DNA of 64,000 bases from Ctena decussata. Taxonomy: Eukaryota; Mollusca; Bivalvia; Lucinida; Lucinidae. The stretch is taken from NCBI GenBank assembly GCA_963989385.1, contig OZ022513.1, forward strand, positions 22,819,928 to 22,883,927. The letters run 5' to 3'. Below the pieces are notes generated by a model. It had not been told where the DNA came from, ran no database searches, and worked only from the letters and a program-made list of their open reading frames with translations. A program made the translations under genes and the position numbers. This document shows positions 1 through 11,851 of this stretch, one piece after another; position 1 is the first letter of the stretch; the number at the start of each line of letters is the position of its first letter.

Positions 1-1590
1 TCTTCTCCGGGAGCAGTATGATCGGGGTCTCCAGTGTTTGTCGACTGACTCCACCCTGAAGTTTCACTAAATTTCTGTGGTGTCTTTGTCCTAAATAAGT
101 GGCAAGGTTGCCATCTGCGATATTTTACTACTGCTACAAGTATTATTATTATGATAACGGGACTGTCTTGGGTTCTCAGACGGTTTATGCAAACTGACCT
201 TTCGCCCTTGTTGAGCGGCTTCCGGGTAAAGTGGTCTGATATTTGACAATGGTCGTACAGTGTTCAGTATTTACCTCGAATATTTGGACACTGATGCCTG
301 AGCTGACATTGCAGAGATTGACCGAACAGCTCTATCAAGGAGTCAATAATCTGCAATATCTGCCGGTAGACTGTGCCACGCTGAAAGAAATTTAAAAAAT
401 CTTTCATTGTGTCGCATGATAATAGGACGCTACAATCTAGGCTAGCATCATAGATTCTGATCAGAATGCTGTTCCGGAGCTGTCTGATCAGTTCTGCAAC
501 AGTGCTAAGCTGTTGTGCTCTGCCAGTTTTTATGGCGTAGCTACCCCGGTTACTCCGACATCAATATTTTGGCAAGCTGTGGCCTTAATCAGCTGGTCTA
601 TGCGGACATGTCGGGTCGATGCATGCAATACCTGCGATCATTTTTTAACACTTTGCTTAAAATATTGGTTTATGTTGAAGACTCTACTGCTGAAGGATTG
701 CATTGTTGGAATACTTGGGACAGATACGGTATAAAGCATCTGTCCGTCAGTATAAACTTACATCGCAGATTCACATGTGCGAATATTCCAACAGTTTCTG
801 TCTTAAATCGAAATGATATATTCTATTGTCTACGCCCATGGGCGTAGAAATTTTAGTAAATGATTTTGCTCCGGAAGCATTTTAGAAAAGGTCATGAATG
901 GTTGAATGTTATTTTCTATTGACTGGTTATCAATGATAATTTGCGCAGGTTTGATCAGTCCGCAAGTGCCAGAAAAGGATCGACATGGGGACGGTCTAGT
1001 AGTATCACTAAATGCCTTAGATTTATAAGGTGACCAAACATGCCAGTTAATTGAATTAGGGTAATTACATGCCAACATGAGCTTAGAAATGCCAACCAGA
1101 AATCTACTAGATTAAAACCGAGAATGTGCGATAAGACCGAGATGAAGAATGACTTGGGTTTGGTAGAGGCGCGATTTGACCAAGGTGCCAATCTGATGAC
1201 TACACAAGTTATTTTGTGCTAAGCGTAGACCAACGCTTTTTTTTGTAAAAGCTGATACTTATGGTTATTATCATCAGTATTTCATTTCGCCACCACCAGT
1301 CATTATTCATAGCTCTGCAACATGTCAATATCCGACTTGTACAGACTTGGCATGGTTTAACCGGTTTCATTCATAAAAGGCAACCGATACAATCTCATCG
1401 CTTCGGACTGATCCGTAAATGGGGTTGCTGTCCAGAGCGAGTTTCAGATTAGAAACAAGCCACAATCAAATCTACCCATTTTAAACTTTAATGATTTCTC
1501 TATAGAAGCATTTTCTTTCTGTCGCTGTCTATCTATTTCAAAAGTTTCTTCTTGTTTTGTCCGTCCGTTCTTTGTCTCATCGTCTGTGAG
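1..1590. other. No recognisable gene
   Basis: I see no coding exon, RNA gene or clear repeat in this stretch. Reading frames are short and have no recognisable domain. The one distinct item is a perfect 20-bp palindrome at 829-848, listed separately. Base composition is typical of the window. Confidence 0.5.
829..848. repeat. Perfect 20-bp palindrome
   Basis: TCTACGCCCATGGGCGTAGA reads the same on both strands. It stands alone in unannotated sequence. Its function is unknown; it may be a remnant of a foldback element. Confidence 0.7.
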
Positions 1591-1715
1591 ATTGACAGAT
1601 TGGTAACAAAAGACTGTGTGAAATGGAACCCCGCCTACAGCGGCTCTCGAGCCCGGAACAGCTAGATCAGCAGGCTAGCGCTTAACCCGCCGAGCTTCCG
1701 GAGCTCCCCTTTTAG
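1590..1715 (-). mobile_element. SINE family 3, partial copy
   Basis: On the minus strand this reads as a tRNA-like head (GGAGCTCCGGAAGCTCGGCG and following, with a degenerate B box around 1650) and then the AATGGAACC-type body also seen at 28.56 and 29.1 kb. The 3' part is missing or too diverged to place. It does not fold as a functional tRNA. Confidence 0.5.
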
Positions 1716-2139
1716 CACATGCATGTATAGCTCAGCACACGGTTATTGCAAAAAGTCCGACAAGAAAGCAAGCGTTTTTTTTATGTTAATGTAACTACTT
1801 GTCAAGACTGTAAATTTCATATCAATCTAAGCATAGTTTGGTTAGATTTCAATTTTTGTAAATGTGGTGATTTAGGAGAGCAACTAACGGAAAAGAATTA
1901 TATGTCGAATATTGTGGATGATTCATAAACTGCATTAAAAGTATATGCAAATTAATTAAGGTTGAATAACATTCCAAGATTTTGGAAATATTAAGCAGAT
2001 TTACGAATTTTCGGATCATGAATATGTAGCGAGGGTGAAGGTAGCAGCATGGTTACTGCCATTTAAGTGTGTCAAGTTTAATACTGTATGGGCTGTCAAG
2101 AATACTTTGACTTTATCAATTTCTTATCATTGCCTATAG

Positions 2140-2345
2140 GAGCTCCGGTAGCTCAGTGAGTTAAGTGCTGGCCTATTGATCAAGCAGATCCGGATTCGAG
2201 CCCTGCTTGAGGCGAGAATCTTTCCTACCGTAAAGTTGTAAACGGGTTTCTGTTGCATACAGCCATTCATCATCACCCGCCCATCGTCCTGATCTGACTG
2301 AAATACTGTTGAAAAGGACGTAAAATTGCAAGTCATCCAGCCAGC
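2140..2345 (+). mobile_element. SINE family 3, tRNA-derived
   Basis: The head at 2140-2213 has a pol III A-box-like stretch (GTAGCTCAGTGAGTTAAGTGC) and a B-box-like GGATTCGAGCC. The body ends in a CTGAAATACTGTTGAAAAGG motif and then a CCAG/CCAT-rich tail. Related minus-strand copies lie at 1.6, 25.8, 28.6 and 29.1 kb. A true tRNA gene is unlikely because the body continues and the family is repeated. Confidence 0.6.
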
Positions 2346-2377
2346 CAGCCATCCATCCATCAGTGCCTATCTTTTTA

Positions 2378-2693
2378 CACTGTAAAACGTTTCCGTAGAT
2401 TTTACGGTAGAATACCTGGCAAGTTTGCAACCAGCTGCCAGACCATTTCCCGTTATTTTTACGGGCGTCTGCCTGTAGAAAATTTGTTTGAAGTCTCGAT
2501 ATGGTAGAGTTATATTAACTGACCGTTATAGTGTTGAAGGGCTATATGACCAAACCAAAACCTCTCTTATTGTACCCCATTCTGCGTGATGATTCCGCCA
2601 ATGTTTACGGGCGCCCGTAAAAATAACGGGAAAAGGACTGGCAGCTGGTTGCAAAGTATTCTACCGTAAAATCTACGGATTTTTTTTAAAGTG
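2378..2693. mobile_element. MITE with TA target duplication, copy 1
   Basis: The ends are inverted repeats. Left: CACTGTAAA, then CCGTAGATTTTACGGTAGAA. Right: TTCTACCGTAAAATCTACGG, then TTTAAAGTG. TA flanks both ends (2376-2377 and 2694-2695), as expected for Tc1/mariner-type target duplication. Subterminal CAGCTGCCAG/CTGGCAGCTG and CCCGTTATTTTTACGGGC blocks are also inverted copies of each other, so most of the element can fold back. No reading frame is present. A second copy lies at 9.85 kb. Confidence 0.75.
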
Positions 2694-3127
2694 TACTTTG
2701 TAGAAATTATGGCTTTAATATCATTCCAATATGCAGTTGCTAAAGCAGGGGTCCAAATATGTTGGATAGTTGGGGACACTTTTGGGATAATGTTTCTGAA
2801 TTCTCAGGAAAAAAATAACATGTCGTGATCCCTCACTAGAGCTGCCTTGTTGACGGAGTTCTAATGGATATTCGCAACATCTGTTGCTCAGGAGTATAAA
2901 TCCGTCCTTATTTATACACGTGTTTCCGCTAGATAATATTAGTAGATGCTGTTTCGCGTGTGAAACTGACGGAACCCAGGTCCGCATCACTTTCAAGTCC
3001 GCACAATATGCAAGTACTCTGGTATCTCTGTTTTTAGTTATACCATATATTCAGATTAATCTGAAAACATGGTAAAGGATTTTATCAACAGTACACCAGA
3101 CCCGACTGATCCAATCAGAGCGATTTA
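2694..3127. other. No recognisable gene
   Basis: Short frames only on both strands, with no domain or repeat that I can name. Confidence 0.4.
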
Positions 3128-3490
3128 TTAACTCGTGGCCACGAGTTAATTTGGCCAATAGGAGGGCAGTATTAACTCGTGGTCACGACTTAGTAAGTCG
3201 TGGGAACGACATAATAAGTCGTGGCCACGACTTACTAAGTCGTGGGAACGACATAATAAGTCGTTACCACGACTTACTAAGTCGTGGGAACGACATAATA
3301 AGTCGTGGCCACGACTTAGTAAGTCGTGGGAACGACATAATAACTCGTTACCACGACTTAGTAAGTCGTGGGAACGACATAATAACTCGTTACCACGACT
3401 TAGTAAGTCGTGGGAACGACATAATAAGTCGTGGCCACGACTTAGTAAGTCGTGGGAACGACTTAATAAGTCGTGGCCACGAGTTAATAA
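3128..3490. repeat. Palindromic 21-bp tandem array (GTCGTNNNNACGAC)
   Basis: About 16 adjoining 21-bp units, each centred on a palindrome of the form GTCGT-NNNN-ACGAC. The centres alternate between GGCC or TACC and GGGA, giving a 42-bp higher-order period. The outermost units differ (CTCGTGGCCACGAG), so the array begins and ends with the same sequence, TTAACTCGTGGCCACGAG and its complement. Because 42 is a multiple of three, one frame stays open and encodes a 14-residue repeat. This looks like a by-product of the period, not a gene. Confidence 0.85.
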
Positions 3491-4049
3491 AAAAATTGCA
3501 CGTGTCCCTTCCGGGGTTCCGTATGTTTGTAATACCTATATATGCATTTATTTTATGCCTGGTGTCCAAATTTCATTTAAGCACGCGTCAGTGTGCTTCT
3601 GTGAAAAGGCTGAGCACTTTTAGATTTAACTAAGTACCGCAATAAAATTAACCATTATCAATGTTCAATTACCATGCGGACACCGAATGTCCGAACACAA
3701 TTTCACTTTTAATAAATGTTCGCGCACACAAGAAACAAAGGGAATGCTGTTTAATTCAGCTATCAATTTTATAATAGATCTAGTCCATGTCAAAACGTAA
3801 CATTGGTAAAAAAAAGTAAACCTAAACACTTCACAACATATGAAACAACTTTTGTGTGTTTGAAGTCGCGTACAGGCCTGTATACTTTCAACTATCATAA
3901 GAGAGGACGCGATTAAAAGAAATTACGTGCTGTTATGCTTAAACACATTGCAAAAAGTCTTCAGACAAATGCTGTAATCAGACTGCAAAAGAACGATCAC
4001 AATATTTTATATCCGCGCAACTTACGTAATAAGATTCTTTTAAGATCTC
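3491..4049. other. No recognisable gene
   Basis: Unannotated AT-rich sequence with only short frames. Confidence 0.4.
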
Positions 4050-4059
4050 AAGCGTTAAC

Positions 4060-4279
4060 GCCGGGCCGTAAGTCAGAGGTCCTGGGTTCGAATCCCGGTC
4101 TGGCCACATACTTTCGTTTCTCCTTCCGCTGATTCAAGAAGGGCAGTTGTCAGTTACTGGCGAAAGTATGTGCACTTAGTACTGGTTAACCGCTTAGGAG
4201 GTCTAAGCCTGCCCAGGAATAGTGTGGTTAGGTTAACTGACCGTCCCGACATGACCTTAATCGTTTACCGTTAACCGTT
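4060..4279 (+). mobile_element. SINE family 1 with perfect 10-bp target duplication
   Basis: The tRNA-like B box (GGTTCGAATCCCGG) at about 4085 is followed by the family body: CTGATTCAAGAAGGGCAGTT, then TGTGCACTTAGTACTGGTTA, then GGTCTAAGCCTGCCCAGGAA, and a tail near TTTACCG. It is flanked by AAGCGTTAAC at 4050-4059 and 4280-4289. Compared with the copy at 24443-24718, the A-box half of the head is deleted, so this copy should not be transcribed by pol III. The intact target duplication suggests a fairly recent insertion. Confidence 0.85.
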
Positions 4280-4442
4280 AAGCGTTAACAGCGATATAGT
4301 CAAACCGCGAGGACGTTTTCTTAAGATGTTGCGATCGGAACCGTGATTATGTACAAATGCGGTACTTCTTTGAAATTCTTAAAGTCTCCATAGTCCTATC
4401 AGCGGTAAAAACGCCTAAACTCAAATCATTGTAAAAAGCTGT

Positions 4443-4865
4443 TCAACCTTCACGTTTAGTAATAAAATGTGGGTTGGTGTGCATATATTGAGTCATATAA
4501 CTGGCAAAAAGTAGAGAAAACACGTTTTTGAAAAATAACATTTCGCTACACAAAATACAGTTTCCTGTTCTGGTTTCCCGTCTAGCAATGCTATATAAAC
4601 ATAGGCGGTATATTGATTGGGAATCCACATTGTACATTGTATTTTTACCATTTTTTGAAATCGAAAGTAGGTCATTTTAGTTGCCAACTAAAATGACCCA
4701 AAAAAGTTTTCGAATCCCTTTTTTGAGAAACTGAATGATGTTTTATTATTTTAAAGCTGGCTAATCCCGGTCATTTACAATGACGAAACTATAGTGAGAC
4801 GCTTGCAGCGATACCTCATGATGAAAATTTTCATGCTGATAGAGCAATGGGGCCTTTAAAACTAT
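4443..4865 (+). repeat. Dispersed repeat R, copy 1
   Basis: It is alignable by eye to 26030-26520 in the opposite orientation. Shared blocks include the sequence near AGAGCAATGGGGCCTTTAAA at the right end, AACCAGAGACG/CGTCTAGC-type blocks, and a central palindrome. That palindrome at 4670-4698 is perfect: two 14-bp arms (GGTCATTTTAGTTG and its complement) around one base. No protein domain is seen. Confidence 0.6.
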
Positions 4866-5058
4866 CTGTATGATTTTAAAATTAGCTGCGTATAAAAAAT
4901 ACAATATTTCTTGGGAAAATACGCATTTTCTTTGCAAAGGACAGGACCTACTATAGAACCAATATTTAACTGGTCTGGGCCTGCAGTTAGACGTGTTTTG
5001 CTATGGCGCGATTTGTTCTCGTCTGCGTATATTTCACTTAATTTCAACAATTGAAACT

Positions 5059-5151
5059 ATGGAAAATAAAACTTCGCCGAAGCCACTGACTTTCTTCGAA
5101 TCCGTTTCAAATACCGATGACGGACGAGGCAATACTACTGTTAGCGAGCTG
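5059..5151 (+). other. Possible isolated coding exon (weak)
   Basis: ATG at 5059 opens 31 codons with normal-looking codon use, ending at CTG followed by GTAATAAA, an acceptable splice donor. The predicted peptide starts MENKTSPKPLTFFE and contains NKT and NTT N-glycosylation sequons. Reading through the donor gives a stop six codons later. I cannot find a matching downstream exon or a homologous family, so this may be chance. Confidence 0.15.
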
Positions 5152-5399
5152 GTAATAAAAATCTTATAAGTTCTTGATTCATTGAAATTAATATAAAAAC
5201 ATTTAATGCGTCGGAACAGTTGTGAAAGTTTGGGTAAGTAGGTATATGTGGCAGGAAATAACCTCGACATCATCATATTCTTTTGGCAACGTAAATGTCC
5301 TTGCTAGTTTTCTCTTTGATCGATACATCGAACATACTATTGATCGGTAAATTTCCTATGTACTGTTATTCTACGCAAAAAAAACAACAACAAACAAAC

Positions 5400-5700
5400 T
5401 AGAAATATAGTCAGGCAGACGTAAGGCGTAACTGGGAGCAGATATCAAACAACCGACTCCCCTCCCCCCCCCCCCACCCGCCACACACACACAAAGAAAG
5501 AAAAAAAGAAAGTAGAAATTAAACAAACAAAACAAAAATCACAGTCAGGGAGGCGTAAGGCGATCGTGGTGGGGGGGGGGGGGGGGGGGGTGAAAGACAG
5601 AAAATATCAAAGAACCGCCGACTATTAGGATAGGACACTTCCTAGGATATATGACACTTCCTTACTTTCTTCCCCCCCCCCCTACCCCCCTCCCCTCCGA
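5400..5700. repeat. C-rich, CA and G-tract simple sequence
   Basis: Two related half-copies, each with a GTAAGGCG motif (AGGCAGACGTAAGGCGTAAC at about 5413 and GGGAGGCGTAAGGCGATCG at about 5547), separated by C tracts, a short CA run and a G tract of about 20 at 5571-5590. A further C-rich stretch lies at 5672-5697. Long G/C homopolymers are prone to sequencing and assembly error. Confidence 0.75.
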
Positions 5701-6600
5701 TGCAATTTGTAATTAAAAAGCGTTTCTGCAGTGGAGCTATAAGATAAAGTTTTCCGACCACTCGGACAGGAGATGCTCATTTTGATACAAACAACACTGG
5801 ATACCGGAATAACAACACACGTTTCATGTTTAACAAGATTCAAATATGTCTGTAAGGCGCAAACAGCCGTCGTACAAATATTCTGTTATCGTTTAAGCCC
5901 AGAAGTTAGTCGCTTAGCTTGGGTTATCTGGAGTGCGCCTGTCTTTGCAATTCTGGTACTGGATTTTATCATTTGACATATGGCGTCATCACGTGACCTC
6001 CACGAGCTCATTTACATATCCTGTCAACATGTCCGTTGAAACGCAATTTCTTTTCAGCCCTCCTGAGGAAAATGTTTCAAGGCCAGCCCATTGTCTCTTA
6101 GAAAAGGTAAAACTGGTGGCAGTCATGATCCAAAATGGCCAAAGAACACAACCGCTAATGTTTTTTCCTAAGTGATTAAAAAATAATGATTTTATCTGTG
6201 TATAGAAATTCCCCGGTAGCATTTACCGGCAAAAACCCAGCAGTAGCGGAATAGGTGAGGCCTGGGTCGTGGAAATTGAAACTTGTTTCTGGGCATTTTC
6301 CGGCCCAGAGCTGGGCTATGTCATGGTGTTGAATTCAGTGGTGATTCAACGTTGTGTGCCCAGTGGGATAATTGCTGCATTTCAGTATTCTGTTATCTCA
6401 CTGTGTTGTGTGTAAATATGTAACAGCATCAAATAATTGTCAGCCGAATTGCTTACTATCAGTAATGATAATGATAAAAATAAAAATAAATAAAAATAAA
6501 TAATACTTCTTTGAAATATTTACACCATACTTTCAAAATTATACAATTTAGCATCTGAAAATTGTTACGAAGGAAATACTCTTTAGGCCAAGATAGATGT
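5701..6600. other. No recognisable gene
   Basis: Short frames only. At 6340-6370 there is a fragment resembling the GATTCAACGTTG sequences of the 23.93-kb inverted repeat, close to GTGTGCCCAGTGGG. Confidence 0.4.
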
Positions 6601-6602
6601 GG

Positions 6603-6842
6603 TTGGTTGGTTGGTTGTTTTGGGTTTAAAGGTCCTTTGAGACAGTATTTGAGTCTAATAGCGCCGTCTCCCAAAGAGAGGGAGAAAGAAGGGAGAAATG
6701 ATAGACGAGGAAAAATGTACAAACAACCCCACCCGCACCTACTGCAAGCACAGTAGGCCCTTGTCCCACTAGTATCCAAATCAGTAGAACGCCCCGGCAC
6801 TGGAAGTTATACCCAGCATGATCGCGCCACCCAACCACCCCT
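6603..6842 (-). mobile_element. SINE family 2
   Basis: The reverse complement contains the diagnostic order: GCCGGGGCGTTCTACTGATT-like 5' region, GTAGGTGCGGGTGGGGTTGT, a TCTCCCTCTCTTTGGGAGAC-type purine/pyrimidine segment, then TGTCTCAAAGGACC and a CCAACCAACCAA tail. The same order occurs at 10.57, 11.85, 23.4, 25.03, 40.74, 45.64 and 52.09 kb. Confidence 0.75.
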
Positions 6843-8096
6843 AAAATATTTGAACTCGCGGCGATTGTAAATTTTACTCAAATTTAAAAGAATTAATTAG
6901 CACTAGCGTCGGGATACTGTTCACAAATCAGAAAAATGCTTTTTTTCCTGCCTAATTTTCATAACGATGTTTCCCAGGAGGCTCTGAGGGTTCATCTCTT
7001 GGCACCGAGTCTGTTCATGTCCTTTATATGACCACATCATATACAAAAGCCAAAACCAATATTTTATCGTAACGATATAAACAATTTGCATTTCGGGTTG
7101 ACGATATTTTGTTTTATTAAAACAGAATTTTTTTCAAAACTTTGACTGTTGATTTCGAACAATAACTTATTGTTAAATGAATAATCGATAATCTGGGTTT
7201 GCACTGTTTGCCTTTGTCCCATTTATGGATGGATACAACTTGTGCTATCAATTTTCAAAAAATTACAAACTGACCTGTTCTCTTCTTTCACTCAGTAGCT
7301 CGAAAAGGGTCAACAGATACGAAAGAGTGATCCGATAGACTGATCTGGGTATTTACTGTTTCACTGGCACAATATGTTTCGGCCAGGCTATGGCATTTTC
7401 TCCAAATTTCAGACAGGCTTTTACTGCTCCATGTTTTCATAATTGATGAGCCTTCAAATTCTGTCGCTATTAACAGTGGCTAAAAACCAATTTTAATTAT
7501 TACTGACATGTTTATGGCTTTATTCTTGAAGGAATCTAGGACTAAGATTAACAACCGAGGCCATTTCAGACCTTTCATATTTATTTTCATCTGATTGGCC
7601 ACAGAGATCAAAGTATACTGACGACCAATTGAATTCTCGAGGGCCATAAAGCATTATTTGTCTGTAACAAATTTCGACTTCCCTGAGTGGTTTTAGCATC
7701 TAAAGCATTGACCAATTGGCCCACAGTATTTGTGAGAAGCTAAGAACTGTGAATTTATTTTATCATTTCTATTTTTTTATACATACATATACTAAAGAAC
7801 AAAAAAAAAGAAAGAAAGAGAAACGTTATATACATTAACGCTAAAATTTCATGGGATGCAAAGAATTTAAAATAAACTTAAAACTGTTTGTCTGTTTTGT
7901 TATCTGAATCTGTTGGTATTGTAAAGAACTCCTGGCAAGGTTTAAGCCGTGATTATTTTTTTATTTTATTTTTTTTTCGATCGAAATGTTAGAAGATTTA
8001 CATATATTTGTAACCATTATTCTATTTTTTTGTAAACCTAAAACGCTAGTTACATTTATTGAAACTAGTATAGATATAATATCATAACGTTTGCAG
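6843..8096. other. No recognisable gene
   Basis: AT-rich sequence with homopolymer runs and short frames only. I recognise no exon, RNA gene or element. Confidence 0.4.
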
Positions 8097-8140
8097 TATG
8101 ACTTGTAGTGATAAACTCTATGACTTGTAGTGATAAACTC
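8097..8140 (+). repeat. Perfect 22-bp tandem duplication
   Basis: TATGACTTGTAGTGATAAAC plus TC occurs twice in succession without a mismatch, which indicates a recent local duplication. Confidence 0.9.
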
Positions 8141-9850
8141 TATAACAATATGTAAATAAATTCATGCATATCCATTTCTTCGTTCATTGCTTCGTACATA
8201 ATATGCATTGTGATTACATTGATACTTTCAATCGAATGCTGCGTTGCACAAAAAGCTGTGTATCTTAATTAATACGTGAAGCATTTCTTACAATTGAAAA
8301 ACATAAACATTTCTACAATCGTATATGTACATTATTTCTTTGCGGATGTATACTTTATAGGCGGTAAAGCCACATTTCGGCATGTGATACCTTCGCCCGA
8401 TGTCTCCGTAATTGGCAGTTACATTTTTCATGTATACTTTTCGGCCAGATTATTGTATTCCCACCTCGCTACTATCTGGTTTGTTTTGTACTGGTAGTTT
8501 ACCCTTTGCATCCTAACAGAAAACGGATTAACGTTGACGTCATTTGAATCAGTAACGCTTCACAGAAACTCCCTTATTCTAATCTGAAGGAAGCAAAGAA
8601 AAACATTCCATTTAAACCAGCGAAAATAATAAACCGTCAGTAGGTAAGCAAATATGCAATGCTACTCATGTCTAACAAAGCGTATGCGACATCGTCTTTC
8701 ATCTTATCTAAGTAACGTCATAAAATACGTCATTTCTAATTGTTACATGATGGCTCTAAAATGATTGTTATTCCAAATTCTAAAAACTATTATCTATAAA
8801 TATTTCAAGCTTTTGAAGCAGACATATTAAGGTTTATGTTAGTGAGTTTTTCCCGAATTCTGGCATGGTTACAAATATCGCCACTTTTAGCGGCGTGGAG
8901 TCGGGCGTGTCAGGGCTGGTCTTGAAAGGGTCTGTTTGTATTCGAGTGTTATGGGTATGATAGGTATTACGTAATAAAAAATACTTTGTAAACTAAATTC
9001 CTAAGGCATATTGCTTATGTTCGGCCTTTCTCTCGCCTGCAACTACCAGAAACGAACCATAGTTATCACTTTGCTGGTGTCGTCGACGGCGGCATAAACT
9101 TTGCGTCGCGTTTTCTGGTTTGGCTGCAATTTGTGACAAATTGATTGCGCTCCAGGCGAGACACAGTATTCCCCAGACATCGTCTTCCTTTTAATGTCCC
9201 CAGCTTCGTTTTGGCTCAGCTGCCTATACATCCGTAAATAATATTACTCTCTTGCAAAAATCGTAACTGCTGGGGCATTGATATTTCATTAAAAAACTAG
9301 TGGTCACGTAAATTTTCATGTCTATCGGCCTTGCACTTACAGTGTTAACCTCATTTTCTTGAAAAAAATATTTGATTGTTTGTTCCCAAATATCCTAGGA
9401 AAACCACTGATGCTAGGATGAATATATTGTAGATAGACCTTGAAAAAAATGGACCCATGTTTTATTTTTCTTTTCTGTCGGCCTTATACGTCTCCCCGTG
9501 CATCATCATAGTGCAGATTATTTTTTTCTGGTCCTTTGGGAATATTGAGTTCATATTAAGTCATTTTGAAACTAGAGTTCTGCTTCAGCCAGGGCAAGGC
9601 CAGTGTTGCATATTGCATTCCTGGTCTTGAAAGATTCAGTTAAACCGAGTCTGCTATTTTCATTTCTTTGGTGTATTCCTTGCTCCCAAAGGATCTAACA
9701 ATTCAGAACTTGAATATTTACTTTTAAATGTATCTTATATGAAAAATCTTTGATTGCTGCTTCCCGCAGCCCGAATAATAGTTAGTTTGCAAAGGCCATA
9801 GAAACTGTGAAAATGTCATGTATTGTAAGTTTGGCCAGATAACTATGGTA
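8141..9850. other. No recognisable gene
   Basis: Only short frames. A 62-codon minus-strand frame near 9.1 kb has no recognisable domain and I do not treat it as a gene. Confidence 0.4.
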
Positions 9851-10177
9851 CACGGGAAAATATCCGTCGATTTTAACGGAAGAATACCTGGCAACCAGCT
9901 GCCAGACCTTTACCCGTTATTTTACGGGCGCCTGTAAACAGGCGCAGGAATCATCGCGCAGAGCAGAGTATAATAAGACAGGTATTGTTTTGGTCATACA
10001 GCTCTTCGACACTATCAAAGTATTCTCGAGTACAATCAGTTTACGTAACTCTACTATATCGTGATTTCAAAAAAATGTTGTACAGACAGGTGCCCGTTAA
10101 AATAACGGGAATGGACTGACAGCTGGTTGTCAGGTATTCAACCGTAAAATCTACGGAAATTATTTAACATTTACAGT
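9851..10177. mobile_element. MITE with TA target duplication, copy 2 (degenerate)
   Basis: It has the same layout as 2378-2693: a left end with GATTTTAACGGAAGAATACC, subterminal CAGCTGCCAG, CCCGTTATTTTACGGGC, the inverted counterparts, then ACCGTAAAATCTACGG and a right end near ATTTACAGT. TA precedes the left end at 9849-9850. The right TA is no longer visible. Divergence is greater than in copy 1. Confidence 0.7.
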
Positions 10178-10565
10178 TTTCCAAAAAGACGATCCGACAT
10201 GATTCTGTGTCCAAAATAAGTCAATAAAATTCTGTACTTTCTTGGACCCTGAAATTAACGCCCAAATTTTGTTTTTAACATGTCAGGTTTTCGATTACTG
10301 GGTGTTTATCTAAAGAAAACCCGTAAGTTAAAAGAAATCAAACTAAAGGATAGCTCTTTCTATTGCATATCTTTACATTTGATTCACTAAGTGCGAAAAA
10401 TTCAATCCTTTGTTGCAGTTAATTGTAGTATGCAAAGCTCTGTCACAAACACGCAAGGCATGCAGACTCTAAGTTTTATTGCTTGCCTGTTTTTTAAATG
10501 CATTAATGAGGAAATACAGTGAAACACGCAGCCACTCCCCATAGCATGCCTGCATAATGAGTGCT
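10178..10565. other. No recognisable gene
   Basis: Nothing identifiable beyond short frames. Confidence 0.4.
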
Positions 10566-10792
10566 TGGTTGCTTGGTTGTCTTGGATTTAACGACCCTTT
10601 GAGACAATATTTCAGTCTATATCAGGCTGTCTCCTAAAGAGAGGGAGATAGGCGAGAGAAAAATGTCCAAACATTCCACATCCGCACCTACAGCAAACAC
10701 AGTAAGACCATGCACTACTTTTATCCAAATAAGTAGGACGCCCCGGCACTGGAAGTTATTCCCAGCACCATCGCCCGACCCGACCATCCTCT
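10566..10792 (-). mobile_element. SINE family 2
   Basis: The minus-strand copy has the family order of modules: a CCAGTGCCGGGGCGTCCTAC-type start, GTAGGTGCGGATGTGG, a TCTCCCTCTCTTTAGGAGAC segment, TGTCTCAAAGGGTCG, and a tail with CCAAGCAACCAAG. It differs moderately from the 6.6-kb copy. Confidence 0.7.
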
Positions 10793-11851
10793 AATGCATC
10801 ACTTGTGATAGTTAAACTATATAGATAATGCTATGATGCAATAAGCAATTATATAAAGTATATATTAAGGTAATACCATATGTCTATACTTTTATTTTAT
10901 ACTTCCTACACAAAACATATATTAAAGAAAGAGTAAGATATTGCAAGAGCTATCCTTCCTATGCATGTGGAATTCCAGACATCTTACAATCTTTCATAAT
11001 GTAAACGCTTAACTTTTAGAATCTTTTTTCTATTGTCGTTAAAATTTATTATGCTATGTCTATTTCAGTGACTGGTAATAATATTTATTTTCATTAGTTC
11101 TTCACTGATATAAACTGCTTCGAAAGGAAAATTTATTTGTCCTATAGTATGTCACGATTGTTACATTTTCTGTCATCTCGTAAATAGTGACAACAAATTA
11201 TATTTTAGTCCGCCCATTGTCCGCCTAAAGTCTTCGAGAAGCTTAAACATTTGCGAAATTAACCGAACAGCAGTTTGTCTAAATAATTTAGATAATGAAC
11301 ACAATGACTACTGAATTTCAGCTCATGAAGGTTATGCTAACTGGCATGCCATCCTTGTAAAACTTAAATACCCTTAACTCTTAACTTCAATATGTTTATT
11401 AAGGTGGTGATTATCACTGATTTGGGGCAAAGACATAAATCTGCATAAAATGCTGAAAATACAACAGATCTTCCCAAACCTTAGCCCTCTTTATGTTAAT
11501 TCTCACAATTCAGAAAACCCAAAATGCAGGACTTGTTGAAGTTAAAAAGAATTTATATAAGAAAAGACCAAAGGGTAATTTTGTGCGCAAAAATCTAAAA
11601 AATGACCATCATTATTCAAAATGAAAGTAGGTCTGAACATAAATTAATGCATTATGAAGAGCATCCTAGCAATTATTTTTTCCAATTTTTTTGCACATTA
11701 TCAGGCTGTGCAGATAAATTAAGATGTAGCCTGTGTCCAAATATTTGTCTAAAATACACAGTAGAGTCTATTTTCAAGGTTGAATAATTTCAATAACACA
11801 CCTGTCTTGGTCATTGTAATGTATATTTATACTGTGAGTATGACACAGGTA
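10793..11851. other. No recognisable gene
   Basis: AT-rich. Short frames only. I see nothing in it. Confidence 0.4.

Noticed and set aside
3151..3633. 160-codon frame with 14-residue repeats
   Set aside because: It follows from a 42-bp tandem period in a palindromic array; the non-repetitive tail has no recognisable domain.
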